Shown: positions 48,833 to 57,879 of the stretch, one piece after another
Layout: each line of letters begins with the position of its first letter
Numbering within the stretch: position 1 is the stretch's first letter
DNA from: Pasteurellaceae bacterium
GTDB taxonomy: Bacteria > Pseudomonadota > Gammaproteobacteria > Enterobacterales > Pasteurellaceae
NCBI GenBank assembly: GCA_030527795.1
Contig: JAUNAB010000001.1
Location: 62,001-126,000 of the forward strand
Reading direction: 5' to 3'
DNA length: 64,000 nucleotides
The notes under the pieces: model-generated
Databases searched by the model: none
What the model was told of the DNA's origin: nothing
What the model saw: the letters and a program-made list of their open reading frames with translations, nothing else
Program-made: the position numbers and the translations under genes

Positions 48833-49723
48833 TTATAAATCAGCAAGAAATTGTGGAAAATCGAGGTAGCGAAATTGAAAACCTTGTTGTAAGAGTTTTG
48901 CTGGGCGAGCATTTTGGCTATCTAATAGCAGTTTTGCACGTTCGCCAAGAATCAGTTTTAGCACGAAAGCAGGCACGCTTGCAAAACAAGGGCGTTGCCA
49001 TTTTTTGCCGAGTTGTTGGTTGATCTGTGCGTTTTGTAGTGGATGGGGGGCAACCAAATTAAATGCACCTTCACATTCATTGTGTTGTAATAAAAAGAGA
49101 ATGGCTTGCAGCATATCTTCAAGGGCGATCCAAGCCCAGTATTGTTGCCCATTGCCGATCTTTCCGCCTAATCCAAGCCGATAAATTGAACGCATTTGGG
49201 CAAAGGCCCCCCTTTGCTGGGTAAACACGATTCCTGTGCGTAATAAACAAACCCGCGTTTGTGCTTGTTGGGCAGCAAATTCCCATTCTTTGCATAATTG
49301 TGCGGCAAAATCCGTGTGTAAAGGTGAAAATGGGGCCGTTTCATCAAGGATGCTATTTCCTTGATCGCCATAATATCCCATTGCGGAAGCGGAAATAAAA
49401 ACCACGGGTTTCTTTGAACTTTGATTAATTTTTTCACTCAACTGTGCAGTTAAATCAAGGCGACTACTTCGCAACAGATGTTGTTGTTTTTTTGTCCAAT
49501 AATGCGAGAAAATTGGTTCGCCTGCAAGGTTAATCACGGCATCATATTGGTTAAAATCTTGGATCGTGTCTAACGATGAAATCAGTTTAACTTGTGGGGG
49601 CAACACCGATTTTGCTTTGTCAACAGAACGGACTAAGGCATCAACTTGATATTGTTGTTGAATAAGCAAATGGCACAACGCAGAGCCAATTAACCCTGTT
49701 GCCCCCGTGATAAATATACGCAT
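48833..49723 (-). CDS. yfcH: TIGR01777-family NAD(P)-dependent epimerase-like protein YfcH
   Basis: 296 residues. Rossmann motif GATGLIGSAL at the N-terminus, INLAGEPI, and SASAMGYYGD, where the usual catalytic Tyr-Lys pair of extended SDRs is altered, as in the family. A DUF1731 C-terminal part follows. The reaction is unknown. Its start overlaps the argR stop. Confidence 0.9.
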   Translation of the reverse strand: MRIFITGATGLIGSALCHLLIQQQYQVDALVRSVDKAKSVLPPQVKLISSLDTIQDFNQYDAVINLAGEPIFSHYWTKKQQHLLRSSRLDLTAQLSEKINQSSKKPVVFISASAMGYYGDQGNSILDETAPFSPLHTDFAAQLCKEWEFAAQQAQTRVCLLRTGIVFTQQRGAFAQMRSIYRLGLGGKIGNGQQYWAWIALEDMLQAILFLLQHNECEGAFNLVAPHPLQNAQINQQLGKKWQRPCFASVPAFVLKLILGERAKLLLDSQNARPAKLLQQGFQFRYLDFPQFLADL

Positions 49724-50187
49724 TAGAGATGGGCTTCAAATAATTGATGGATACGCTGCATCAATTTTTCAATATCAGTGCCTTTGGTTGGGGCAACGAA
49801 AATGGTGTCATCGCCTGCGATATTGCCTAAAATGCCTTCAGATTTGTTCACCGAATCCAATAACCGTGCGATTAACTGTGCCGCCCCAGGGATAGTGCGG
49901 ATAACAATTAATTGATCGTTGTGATCAATATCAATTACCAAATTTTTCAACGGACTATTGCTAGTTGGCACGCTGAGTTCATTAGGCAAGCAATAAACCA
50001 TTTCCATTTTCATATTGCGAGTGCGTACCGCACCGAATTTGCTCAGCATTCGTGAAACTTTAGATTGATTAATATGCGGAAAGCCCAGTTCTTGTAAAGC
50101 CGTCACAATTTCGCTTTGTGAACCAAAACGTTCTTGGGAAAGTAGATGTTTGAAGACCGCGGATAAATTATCGTTTTTATTTGTCAT
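49723..50187 (-). CDS. argR: Arginine repressor
   Basis: 154 residues. The winged helix DNA-binding domain contains [20 protein letters not shown]; the C-terminal arginine-binding, hexamer-forming domain has [15 protein letters not shown] and IAGDDTIF. With L-arginine it represses arginine genes. It is divergent from mdh, as in E. coli. An imperfect palindrome TATGCA/TGCATA lies at 50216-50234 in the shared promoter region. Confidence 0.96.
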   Translation of the reverse strand: MTNKNDNLSAVFKHLLSQERFGSQSEIVTALQELGFPHINQSKVSRMLSKFGAVRTRNMKMEMVYCLPNELSVPTSNSPLKNLVIDIDHNDQLIVIRTIPGAAQLIARLLDSVNKSEGILGNIAGDDTIFVAPTKGTDIEKLMQRIHQLFEAHL

Positions 50188-50399
50188 AAAATAAATGAAT
50201 TAACTTGAAGTTGAGTATGCATAATTTTTGCATAACTCTGCATAGCTAAGCAAGATAAATTCATCTATTTCCGTTTTTACCATAAAAAATTGCGTTAGAT
50301 CGCAAAATTCATAATTTCTGCTTGAAATAGTTTTTTTTCGTTTTAAACTGCTAGTCGCTTTAAGGTATAGATGAAATAATGACTAATTAAGGAGTTTTT

Positions 50400-51335
50400 A
50401 TGAAAGTGACATTATTGGGTGCGGCTGGCGGTATTGGTCAGGCACTTTCTTTATTGTTAAAACTACAATTACCCGCAGGGACAGCATTAGCGTTATATGA
50501 TATTGCTCCGATTACGCCAGGGGTAGCAAAAGATGTGAGCCATATTCCGACTGCGGTATCGGTAGAAGGCTTTGCTGGCGATGACCCTACTCCTGCGTTG
50601 CAAGGTGCGGATGTGGTCTTAATTTCTGCAGGCGTTGCACGCAAACCTGGAATGACTAGAGCGGATCTCTTTAGCATTAATGCGGGCATTGTGCGTAATC
50701 TTATTGAAAAAGTGGCATCGGTATGCCCACAAGCGTGCATTGGTATTATTACCAATCCTGTCAATACTACAGTTGCGATCGCTGCAGAAGTCTTGAAAAA
50801 AGCAGGTGTATATAATAAGCGTAAGTTGTTTGGCGTCACAACCTTAGATGTTATCCGTGCGGAAACCTTTGTGGCTGAATTAAAAAGTTTACAAGTTGAT
50901 GAAGTCAATGTGCCAGTCGTAGGCGGACATTCAGGCGTGACGATTTTACCATTACTTTCACAAGTCAATTACGCTGATTGGAATGAAAGCGAGATTGCTC
51001 CATTAACACACCGCATTCAAAATGCAGGCACCGAAGTGGTTGAAGCCAAAGCAGGAGGTGGTTCAGCGACCTTATCTATGGCACAAGCCGCAGCACGTTT
51101 TGCTAATTCCTTAGTGCGCGCATTGCAGGGTGAAACCATTGTAGAGTGCAGCTATATTGAAGGTGACGGCAAATACGCTCGCTTCTTTGCACAGCCTGTT
51201 CGTTTAGGCAAAGAAGGCATTGCAGAAATTTTACCGATTGGTGAGATCAGTGACTTTGAGAAACAAGCACTTGGGTCAATGCTTGAGACATTACGAGCAG
51301 ATATTGAATTAGGCGAAAAATTTATTAACGGCTAA
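50400..51335 (+). CDS. mdh: Malate dehydrogenase
   Basis: 311 residues. NAD motif [13 protein letters not shown], substrate arginines in [12 protein letters not shown] and catalytic pair in [11 protein letters not shown] and VVGGHSG. It interconverts malate and oxaloacetate. It starts after AAGGAG and ends before a strong terminator. Confidence 0.97.
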   Translation: MKVTLLGAAGGIGQALSLLLKLQLPAGTALALYDIAPITPGVAKDVSHIPTAVSVEGFAGDDPTPALQGADVVLISAGVARKPGMTRADLFSINAGIVRNLIEKVASVCPQACIGIITNPVNTTVAIAAEVLKKAGVYNKRKLFGVTTLDVIRAETFVAELKSLQVDEVNVPVVGGHSGVTILPLLSQVNYADWNESEIAPLTHRIQNAGTEVVEAKAGGGSATLSMAQAAARFANSLVRALQGETIVECSYIEGDGKYARFFAQPVRLGKEGIAEILPIGEISDFEKQALGSMLETLRADIELGEKFING

Positions 51336-51351
51336 TTGAAACGCATACTTT

Positions 51352-51381
51352 ATCCCGTTTGGCAAAAACGGGATTTTTTAT
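51352..51381 (+). terminator. Terminator of mdh
   Basis: 9-bp stem ATCCCGTTT / AAACGGGAT with loop GGCAA and a following run of six T. Confidence 0.9.
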
Positions 51382-51453
51382 CAAAATTTAACCGCAGTCA
51401 AAAATGAATGAGGTTTTAGCCACGCTAAATGTTTAAATGGAGAATAGGAGTAA

Positions 51454-51961
51454 ATGATAAAAAAACGACCTTACTTACCTTATCACTAACCTTGCTTACT
51501 GTCTGTTTGCTTTTCATAATGTAGCAGGGCTTTAACCCGGAAATCAGGTGGATTAGCTTACCCTGGTGACATATAATGATTCTGAAAAATTAAATAAGCA
51601 ATCCCCTAACACTGACGAATATAGCGAGATAATAGTTAAAATTATTACAAGAGATTATCAAGTTTGTAATATTGATTATATGCCCGGAGATAAATTTGCT
51701 ACAAAACGTGGGTTTTACATGGAGATCCGAAGTTGACATTTTAGGGAAGAACTTTCTTGTAAATTAACTAATGATCTTATTACAATTACTAATTATCCAT
51801 TATGTGTAAAATGTCCGAACAAAGCACAACAAAGTCGTTGATATCTCGAACAAAAACTAAATAGGTCTTATTGGGAAAATAAAATCCTCGTAAGACGTTG
51901 TGAATGTTACGAAGAGCTTATTTTCATTAGACAAGCTTGTCTTTATGTAACAGTTACATAA
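51454..51961 (+). pseudogene. Relic of a small secreted, cysteine-containing protein
   Basis: An AGGAG site precedes an ATG at 51454. After a likely one-base loss in a run of seven A, the next frame reads as a hydrophobic signal (TLLTLSLTLLTVCLL), stops at TAG, then after another shift the frame starting at 51566 reads through YNDSEKLNKQSPNTDEYSEI, NIDYMPGDKF, two in-frame TGA codons, LCVKCPNKAQQSR and RCECYEEL to a TAA at 51959. Overall composition looks like a former protein of about 165 residues. I do not recognise the family. At least two frameshifts and several stops mean it is dead. Confidence 0.55.
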
Positions 51962-52078
51962 TATCAGTTTTTCTAAACTAAATTCAATAATATAGTTGTG
52001 AATATCAAAAATATGAATAGAGAATCTAGTTCTTTATTTAAGTAAATATTTTTAAAAAGAGAACTGTCAGTTTAGTAA

Positions 52079-52663
52079 TTATAAAATAAGATTGTCCCTA
52101 TAAATTACAATTTCTGTAGCTTTTATTTTTTTATTAGCAGAGTAATTTAGTGTATATTCCTTTTGCCGATATTTTTGATAAATTTCTTTGATATTAGAAT
52201 TATTATCATAAGAAACAATCCAAGAAGTTTTGATATCATCTAATCTTTTTTGGATATTTAAATGATCTTGGTGACGATAAAAGTTTCGATATAATCCTTG
52301 CCCTTGTTCATAGTAAGGGGGGGCAAGATAAATAAGTGAGTTTGGCGGTACTAAATTATCAATCATCGGTAACCAGGTTTCAGTATCAAAATTGGTTACA
52401 TGGATTTTTCTTGCTACATTACCAATTCGTTCAATGCGTCTAATTAAATCTGCTTTATTGAAGCGGCAATCAAGTTTATAGCTACCTGTTTGATTTAGTC
52501 CACCTATAACACCTGCTTTTAGAATACCAGAACGATTTGTTCGATTCAGGAAGAATGTTGCAAAACCTTGGTTTAATGGTGGAGTATCATCTTGTTTAAG
52601 TAATGTATTTTGTCTATGCCATTCATCAATGGTAATTTTTGTATTACTAATTGTATTTTCCAT
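52079..52663 (-). pseudogene. Truncated D12-class DNA adenine methylase with altered catalytic motif
   Basis: 194 residues matching the C-terminal two-thirds of D12-class N6-adenine methylases (GFATFFLNRTNRSGI, KLDCRFNKADLIRRI, YYEQGQGLYRNFYRH, WIVSYDNN). About 80 N-terminal residues with the AdoMet-binding FxGGG motif are missing, and no such sequence was found upstream in any frame. The catalytic DPPY motif reads APPY at residues 114-117, explained by one base (GCC for GAC). Both defects should abolish activity. No partner restriction gene is nearby. Confidence 0.8.
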
Positions 52664-52957
52664 AGATTATGGTCCGAATATCATAATATTGAGAATAAGT
52701 TAAGACTAATTGATTTGCCAATTTATTTATATAGTACAAACCTTTGATTGAAAACTTAGATGTTAAAAATAAGACATTTATTGGGTTTTTATTAGCAAAA
52801 ATAAGGTTTAGTTAAACTGTGATTTGAATGTGAATTATATATTTAGCGTTAAAATGAGAAATATCGTAAACTTTTTTCTACTCATATTGTCTAACGAAAG
52901 CTACTCATAATGATGGCTGTAATTTCTTATTCTATCAATTAACTACAAGGAAAATTT

Positions 52958-53320
52958 ATGAAAAAATTGTTATTCGCTTCTGTAATCACTTTATCTGTAT
53001 TGCCACTTTCTGTAATGGCGAAAGGTAATGCTTCAGTTAAAGTTAATTACGCGTGTGAAGGTAATCAGAATACGAGTATTACTTATTCATTTAATAAAGA
53101 AGGTATTCCAACTAAAGCAACAACTTTAATTGATGGCAAAATGGCAACGTTGAAATATGATTTAGATAAGTCTGATGATAGTGATACATATTTCATCAAT
53201 AAAAAAGGCGATATGATTGGTATGAACGTGTTAACACGTGATAATGTTCGCAGTGCGGATGCTGTAACCGTAACAAATGCGAAAAACCAAATTGTGCGTA
53301 AAGCTTGTTCGCCACAGTAA
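52958..53320 (+). CDS. ACP-type periplasmic/surface protein (MliC-like lysozyme inhibitor, adhesin complex protein)
   Basis: 120 residues. A signal peptide ends at MAKG. The rest resembles Neisseria adhesin complex protein ACP: a short beta-barrel with YSFNKEGIPTKATTLIDGK, NLDKSD-like DLDKSDDSDTYF and a C-terminal NQIVRKACSPQ. Cys33 and Cys117 can form the conserved disulfide. Neisseria ACP inhibits C-type lysozyme and promotes adhesion; the function here is inferred from that similarity. It has its own terminator. Confidence 0.75.
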   Translation: MKKLLFASVITLSVLPLSVMAKGNASVKVNYACEGNQNTSITYSFNKEGIPTKATTLIDGKMATLKYDLDKSDDSDTYFINKKGDMIGMNVLTRDNVRSADAVTVTNAKNQIVRKACSPQ

Positions 53321-53338
53321 TTTATTAACGAAAATAAG

Positions 53339-53366
53339 AGCCTACGGTTGTAGGCTTTTATTTTTT
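53339..53366 (+). terminator. Terminator of the ACP-like gene
   Basis: 7-bp stem AGCCTAC / GTAGGCT with GGTT loop, then a T-rich run. Confidence 0.8.
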
Positions 53367-53402
53367 ATAAGTGTTAAAGATTACAAACTAAAAAATGAGC
53401 GT

Positions 53403-53471
53403 ATTTTTGACCGCGGTATAAGCCGAATATCGTGTTTTGGGTAAAGCGTCCAAAACCGCGGATCAAAATTG
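53403..53471. repeat. Outward-facing uptake-signal pair before the rsmI stop
   Basis: TTTTTGACCGCGGTATA and CCAAAACCGCGGATCAAAA, about 40 bases apart with AT tracts pointing outwards; unlike inward pairs it is a poor hairpin. Confidence 0.6.
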
Positions 53472-53473
53472 TG

Positions 53474-54322
53474 TTATTTTTTATCTAAATTTTCTAATCC
53501 CCATTGATACAGGGCATTTTTTTTCGCTTGATATAATTCGGCAACTAGGGCAGCAGCTTTTTTCAGGGGTAACTCTTGAGTTAAAAGCGTTAAGGCTTTG
53601 ATGATTTCTGGAGAAAGTTGCGTTTCATCTGGCGCTTGATAGCCTTCGGCAATAAGCACAATTTCGCCTTTAGTTCGGTTTGGGTCTTGTTGTAGCCAAT
53701 CAAATAATTCAGCAAGCAGTGCGCCATAAATTGTTTCCCACGTTTTGGTGATTTCGCGAGCGATAACAACATAGCGATCACGCCCCCAACAATCAAGCAT
53801 ATCCGTAATGCTGTCTAAAATACGGTGCGTACTTTCATAAAAAATAATGCTACGTGGTTCGTTAGCGAGTTCGTTTAAACGATCACGACGGGCTTTGCTT
53901 TTGGCAGGAAGAAAACCTTCAAAGCAGAAACGATCCGATGGAATCCCTGATGCGGAAAGTGCTGTAATCGCAGCACAAGCACCAGGAATAGGAATAATGG
54001 TTAAACCTAGCTGTCGTGCTTTGCGGACTAAATGAAACCCTGGATCACTAATTAGTGGCGTACCCGCATCGGAAATTAAGGCAATGTTTTCACCTTGTTG
54101 CAATTTAGTAATCAGCAAATCAGCTTTTTGTTGTTCATTGTGATCGTGTAGTGCGAAAAAAGGTTTTTTGATGCCGTAATGGCTCAACAATAATCCGCTA
54201 TGGCGGGTATCTTCCGCAGCGATTAAATCAACGTCAGATAAAACCGCGAGCGCACGTTGGCTAATATCCTGCAAATTGCCAATAGGTGTTGACACAATAT
54301 AAAGTTTTCCAAAATTCTGCAT
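53474..54322 (-). CDS. rsmI: 16S rRNA 2'-O-ribose C1402 methyltransferase RsmI
   Basis: 282 residues, tetrapyrrole-methylase fold with [24 protein letters not shown] and [14 protein letters not shown] motifs. It methylates the ribose of C1402 in the small-subunit RNA. Divergent from lpoA; the two start codons lie about 80 bases apart, as in E. coli. Confidence 0.96.
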   Translation of the reverse strand: MQNFGKLYIVSTPIGNLQDISQRALAVLSDVDLIAAEDTRHSGLLLSHYGIKKPFFALHDHNEQQKADLLITKLQQGENIALISDAGTPLISDPGFHLVRKARQLGLTIIPIPGACAAITALSASGIPSDRFCFEGFLPAKSKARRDRLNELANEPRSIIFYESTHRILDSITDMLDCWGRDRYVVIAREITKTWETIYGALLAELFDWLQQDPNRTKGEIVLIAEGYQAPDETQLSPEIIKALTLLTQELPLKKAAALVAELYQAKKNALYQWGLENLDKK

Positions 54323-54399
54323 TTTATTTCTTCTTTTATTTGATTTTCATTGGGGAGCAAAGTAAGATCTCGTTTAACTTTTTGATAAATGGAGCATCT

Positions 54400-56121
54400 A
54401 TGACTAGCTTATTACAACGCGGTAAATTTAAAAAAATGCTTTTGCCTGCGCTATTTCCGCTTTTGTTAGCGGGCTGTACCAATTTATTCGGTAATTCGTT
54501 CACTACTGTACTGAAAAATGACGCAAATGCAAGCTCTGATTTTTATATCAATAAAATTGATCAAACTCAGGAATTAGAAGATAAACAAACTTATAAATTG
54601 TTGGCTGCACGTGTGTTAGTGAAAGAAAATAAAGTAGCACAAGCCGAAGCCTTACTTGCAGAATTAAAAGATCTTGAACCAGAACAGCAACTTGACCGCA
54701 ATATTATTGAAGCTCAAATTTCCGCGGTAAAAGGCAAAAATAGCCAAGCGGAAAGCCAATTAGCAGCGATTGATTTTACCCAATTAAGCCAATCGCAAAA
54801 AGCGCGAGTGTATGAAGTTAAAGCTCGAATCGCAGAAAATAAAAATGAAAATATTGAAGCGATAAAAGCACTAATCCAAGTGGATAGCTTAATTACAGAT
54901 ATGCAATATAAGCAGGAAAATAATGATCGCATTTGGGCATTATTACGCCACACAAATAAAGGGGCAATTGATGCAGCAACAACCGATGGTAATGTTGCTT
55001 TAGGCGGTTGGTTAGCTTTAGCGAAAGCCTATAATGAAAATATTAAACAGCCAGCTCAATTAAGTAAAGCATTGCAGGATTGGAAAACAGCATATCCAAC
55101 GCATTCAGCTGCTTATCTTTTCCCTACGGAGTTAAAAGGGCTATCTAATTTCCAACAAACTCAGCTCAATAAAGTGGCATTATTATTGCCATTGTCAGGC
55201 GATGCACAGTTAATTGGTAGCACTGTAAAATCGGGCTTTGATGAAGCACGTGGATCCGATGCAAATGTGGAACTTGAAGTGATTGACACTATAGCAACTC
55301 CTGTGGCGAGTGCGGTTGAGCAAGCGAAACAAGATGGTGCTCGTGCGATTGTTGGACCATTGTTAAAAGGCAATTTAGATGTAATTTTAACCAACCCGAC
55401 AAGCGTACAAGGTATGGACGTATTGGCGTTGAATTCAACACCAAATGCACGTGCAATTAATCAACTTTGTTATTATGGATTATCGCCAGAAGATGAATCT
55501 GAATCTGCGGCAAACAAAATGTGGAAAGATGGTATTCGCTCGCCATTAGTGATTGTGCCACAATCAGATTTAGGACAACGTACCGCAAATGCCTTTACTG
55601 TACGTTGGCAACAACTTGCAGGGACAGATGCAAATATCACCTATTACAATAAAACCGATGACGTTAATTTTGCATTGCAAGATGGCACCAATGCACAAGC
55701 CCTATATATTGTGGCAATGGGCGATCAACTACTTGAATTAAAAAATTCAATTAGCAACAGCAGCAATCCTAACGTGAGAATTTACGCAAGCTCACGCAGT
55801 AATTCATCAAATAATACGCCAGAATTCCGTTTGCAAATGAATGGTGTGCAATTTAGCGATATTCCGTTTTTCCGTGAAACAGATTCCGAGCAGTACAAAC
55901 GTATTGATAGCAAAACAGGCGGCGATTATAGCCTAATGCGGTTATATGCAATGGGGGCAGATGCGTGGACATTGATTAATCAGTTCAATGAATTACGCCA
56001 AGTGCCAGGCTTTAGCATCAGTGGTTTAACTGGTAAACTCAGTGCGGGGCCAAATTGTAATATTGAGCGTGATATGACGTGGTTTGAGTACAAAGACGGC
56101 AATATCCAACCACTGAATTAA
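54400..56121 (+). CDS. lpoA: Penicillin-binding protein activator LpoA
   Basis: 573 residues from the ATG at 54400 (TGGAG upstream); earlier in-frame ATGs overlap rsmI and are unlikely. Lipobox LLAGC shows outer-membrane lipidation. The N-terminal TPR-like helical domain (about 40-240) is followed by a periplasmic-binding-protein-like domain ([22 protein letters not shown]). It spans the periplasm to activate PBP1A. First of lpoA-yraN-diaA. Confidence 0.94.
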   Translation: MTSLLQRGKFKKMLLPALFPLLLAGCTNLFGNSFTTVLKNDANASSDFYINKIDQTQELEDKQTYKLLAARVLVKENKVAQAEALLAELKDLEPEQQLDRNIIEAQISAVKGKNSQAESQLAAIDFTQLSQSQKARVYEVKARIAENKNENIEAIKALIQVDSLITDMQYKQENNDRIWALLRHTNKGAIDAATTDGNVALGGWLALAKAYNENIKQPAQLSKALQDWKTAYPTHSAAYLFPTELKGLSNFQQTQLNKVALLLPLSGDAQLIGSTVKSGFDEARGSDANVELEVIDTIATPVASAVEQAKQDGARAIVGPLLKGNLDVILTNPTSVQGMDVLALNSTPNARAINQLCYYGLSPEDESESAANKMWKDGIRSPLVIVPQSDLGQRTANAFTVRWQQLAGTDANITYYNKTDDVNFALQDGTNAQALYIVAMGDQLLELKNSISNSSNPNVRIYASSRSNSSNNTPEFRLQMNGVQFSDIPFFRETDSEQYKRIDSKTGGDYSLMRLYAMGADAWTLINQFNELRQVPGFSISGLTGKLSAGPNCNIERDMTWFEYKDGNIQPLN

Positions 56122-56122
56122 T

Positions 56123-56479
56123 ATGCCAAATCGTAGAGCGCAAGGGGCGTTGTTTGAACAACAAGCAAGATTATTTCTTGAGCAACGTGGCTTGCGCTTT
56201 ATTGCGGCTAATCAACATTTCAAATGTGGTGAAATTGATCTTATTATGCAAGATCGTGATTGCGTTGTGTTTGTTGAAGTACGCCAACGCAAAAATCGCC
56301 AATTTGGATCCGCGGTTGACAGCGTTGATTGGTATAAACAACAAAAATGGCTTGATGCTGCAACAATGTGGCTTGCCGAACGCAATCAAAGTATTGAAGA
56401 CACCGAATGCCGTTTTGATTTAATTGCATTTGGATCGGATATAAACGACATTGAATGGCTCCCTAACTTTCTTGATTAA
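56123..56479 (+). CDS. yraN: YraN family (UPF0102) nuclease-like protein
   Basis: 118 residues. The restriction-endonuclease-like fold is shown by [21 protein letters not shown], with the Asp and Glu-X-Arg of the family. The biochemical role is unknown. It starts two bases after the lpoA stop, so it is translationally coupled. Confidence 0.92.
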   Translation: MPNRRAQGALFEQQARLFLEQRGLRFIAANQHFKCGEIDLIMQDRDCVVFVEVRQRKNRQFGSAVDSVDWYKQQKWLDAATMWLAERNQSIEDTECRFDLIAFGSDINDIEWLPNFLD

Positions 56480-56484
56480 TTCTT

Positions 56485-57069
56485 ATGCTAAACAAAATCA
56501 ACGATATATATAACGACACAATTCAGATCCAAATTTCAGCGTCACAATTATTAGCCCATAAAATCGCCCAAGCCACAGAACAATTTGTGAATTGCTTGTT
56601 ACGTGGAAATAAAATCATTGTTTGTGGGCAAGGGCGTTCCTATGCTAACGCCCAATTTCTCGTAGCTAATTTACTCAATCGTTATGAGGTTACCCGTCCA
56701 AGTTTTCCCGCGGTATTATTGAGTTTAGATAATGCGGTGGGGGCAGCATTAATCAGCGATGAACAATATCATTGCCTTTATCAACGCCAATTCAATGCGA
56801 TTGCCCAATCGGGCGATATCTTAGTGGTGATCTCGCCTTCAGGCAATGAAAACGCCATACTTGATGTGGTGCATTGTGCGTTTAATAAAGAGTTACAAGT
56901 ATTGGCGTTAACAGGCGAAAATAACGACCATATCAAAGGTCTGTTAAAAGAAGAAGATCTTGAAATCCGCGTGCCAACCAATAAAGAAAGTCGGGTATTT
57001 GAACAACACTTATTTATTATTAATGCCATCTGCGAATTAATTGATTACAGTTTATTTTCTGCTCAATAA
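56485..57069 (+). CDS. diaA: SIS-domain protein DiaA-like
   Basis: 194 residues with a sugar-isomerase (SIS) domain: IIVCGQGRSYANAQFLVANLL and DILVVISPSGNENAILD. In E. coli DiaA binds DnaA and promotes timely initiation. The gene order rsmI, lpoA, yraN, diaA matches E. coli. The usual GNGGSAANA motif reads GQGRSYANA, as in other Pasteurellaceae-type relatives or as local divergence. Confidence 0.88.
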   Translation: MLNKINDIYNDTIQIQISASQLLAHKIAQATEQFVNCLLRGNKIIVCGQGRSYANAQFLVANLLNRYEVTRPSFPAVLLSLDNAVGAALISDEQYHCLYQRQFNAIAQSGDILVVISPSGNENAILDVVHCAFNKELQVLALTGENNDHIKGLLKEEDLEIRVPTNKESRVFEQHLFIINAICELIDYSLFSAQ

Positions 57070-57083
57070 AATCTGAATACAGC

Positions 57084-57127
57084 AAAACCGCGGTCAAAAA
57101 ATAATTAAATTTTTGACCGCGGTTTTT
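57084..57127. terminator. Inverted uptake-signal pair between convergent diaA and dolP
   Basis: AAAACCGCGGTCAAAAAAT facing TTTTTGACCGCGGTTTTTT: an intact, strong hairpin with T-runs on both strands. Confidence 0.8.
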
Positions 57128-57140
57128 TATGCTTTAATGC

Positions 57141-57725
57141 CTAATTAATGTAATTGATTACTTTGACGACTTTCTCAACACCAGCCACATTGCGTGCGAC
57201 TTCCGCTGCCGCATCGGCTTGGCTTGTCGTTAGATTGCCTAACAAATAAACCACCGCATTTTCGGTAACAACTTTCACATCGGTGCTTTTAACGGAATCG
57301 TTTGTGAGCATTTGTGATTTCACTTTTGTAGTGATCCAACTGTCTTTGCTTTTTTGGGTAAAGGTAATCGGCTTGCCAACAGTCATTTCGTTATAAACTT
57401 CTGTTACCCCATTCACGCCTTTGGCTAATCCTGTAGCAGTCTCTTTTAGGCTTTCATCAGGCACTTGTCCTAATAATAAAATACGCCCACTATAAGAAAC
57501 AGCAACAACACGACCTTCTTGATTAATTTGTTCATCTTTATTCACTGCAGAAGCCACTTGTAAATCGAGCTTGCTGTCGTCAACTTGCGTACCCACGGTG
57601 CGAGCATCGGTACCAACGTTGGTGGCGACCGTTGCACCACCAAATAATGCGGCTGCAACACAGCCTTGCAATAATAAGGTAGAAGCGATGATTGCGGAAA
57701 GTTTTGAAATTCGGGATACTGACAT
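57141..57725 (-). CDS. dolP: Outer-membrane dual BON-domain lipoprotein DolP
   Basis: 194 residues. Lipobox LLQGC with the lipid-bearing cysteine near residue 22, then two BON domains (GRVVAVSYSGRILLLGQVPDE and STDVKVVTENAVVYLLGNLT). DolP protects outer-membrane integrity. In E. coli it follows diaA on the same strand; here it points the other way. Confidence 0.93.
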   Translation of the reverse strand: MSVSRISKLSAIIASTLLLQGCVAAALFGGATVATNVGTDARTVGTQVDDSKLDLQVASAVNKDEQINQEGRVVAVSYSGRILLLGQVPDESLKETATGLAKGVNGVTEVYNEMTVGKPITFTQKSKDSWITTKVKSQMLTNDSVKSTDVKVVTENAVVYLLGNLTTSQADAAAEVARNVAGVEKVVKVINYIN

Positions 57726-57879
57726 ATTGATCTCCTAGTTAAAAATAACGGTTTATGATTACAAATAATGGGATTAAAAACAAGGCGATAAGCAAAAATC
57801 TCACCAAAAATCGCTATTTCTTTTGCGCCACGATCAAATAACCCCTAAAATAAGCGAAATTTCCTTTGATGAGTATGTT

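Noticed and set aside
52664..52860. N-terminal part of the adenine methylase in a shifted frame upstream
   Set aside because: An open frame of about 50 codons exists but has no methylase motif I or other recognisable similarity; it is low-complexity AT-rich sequence.
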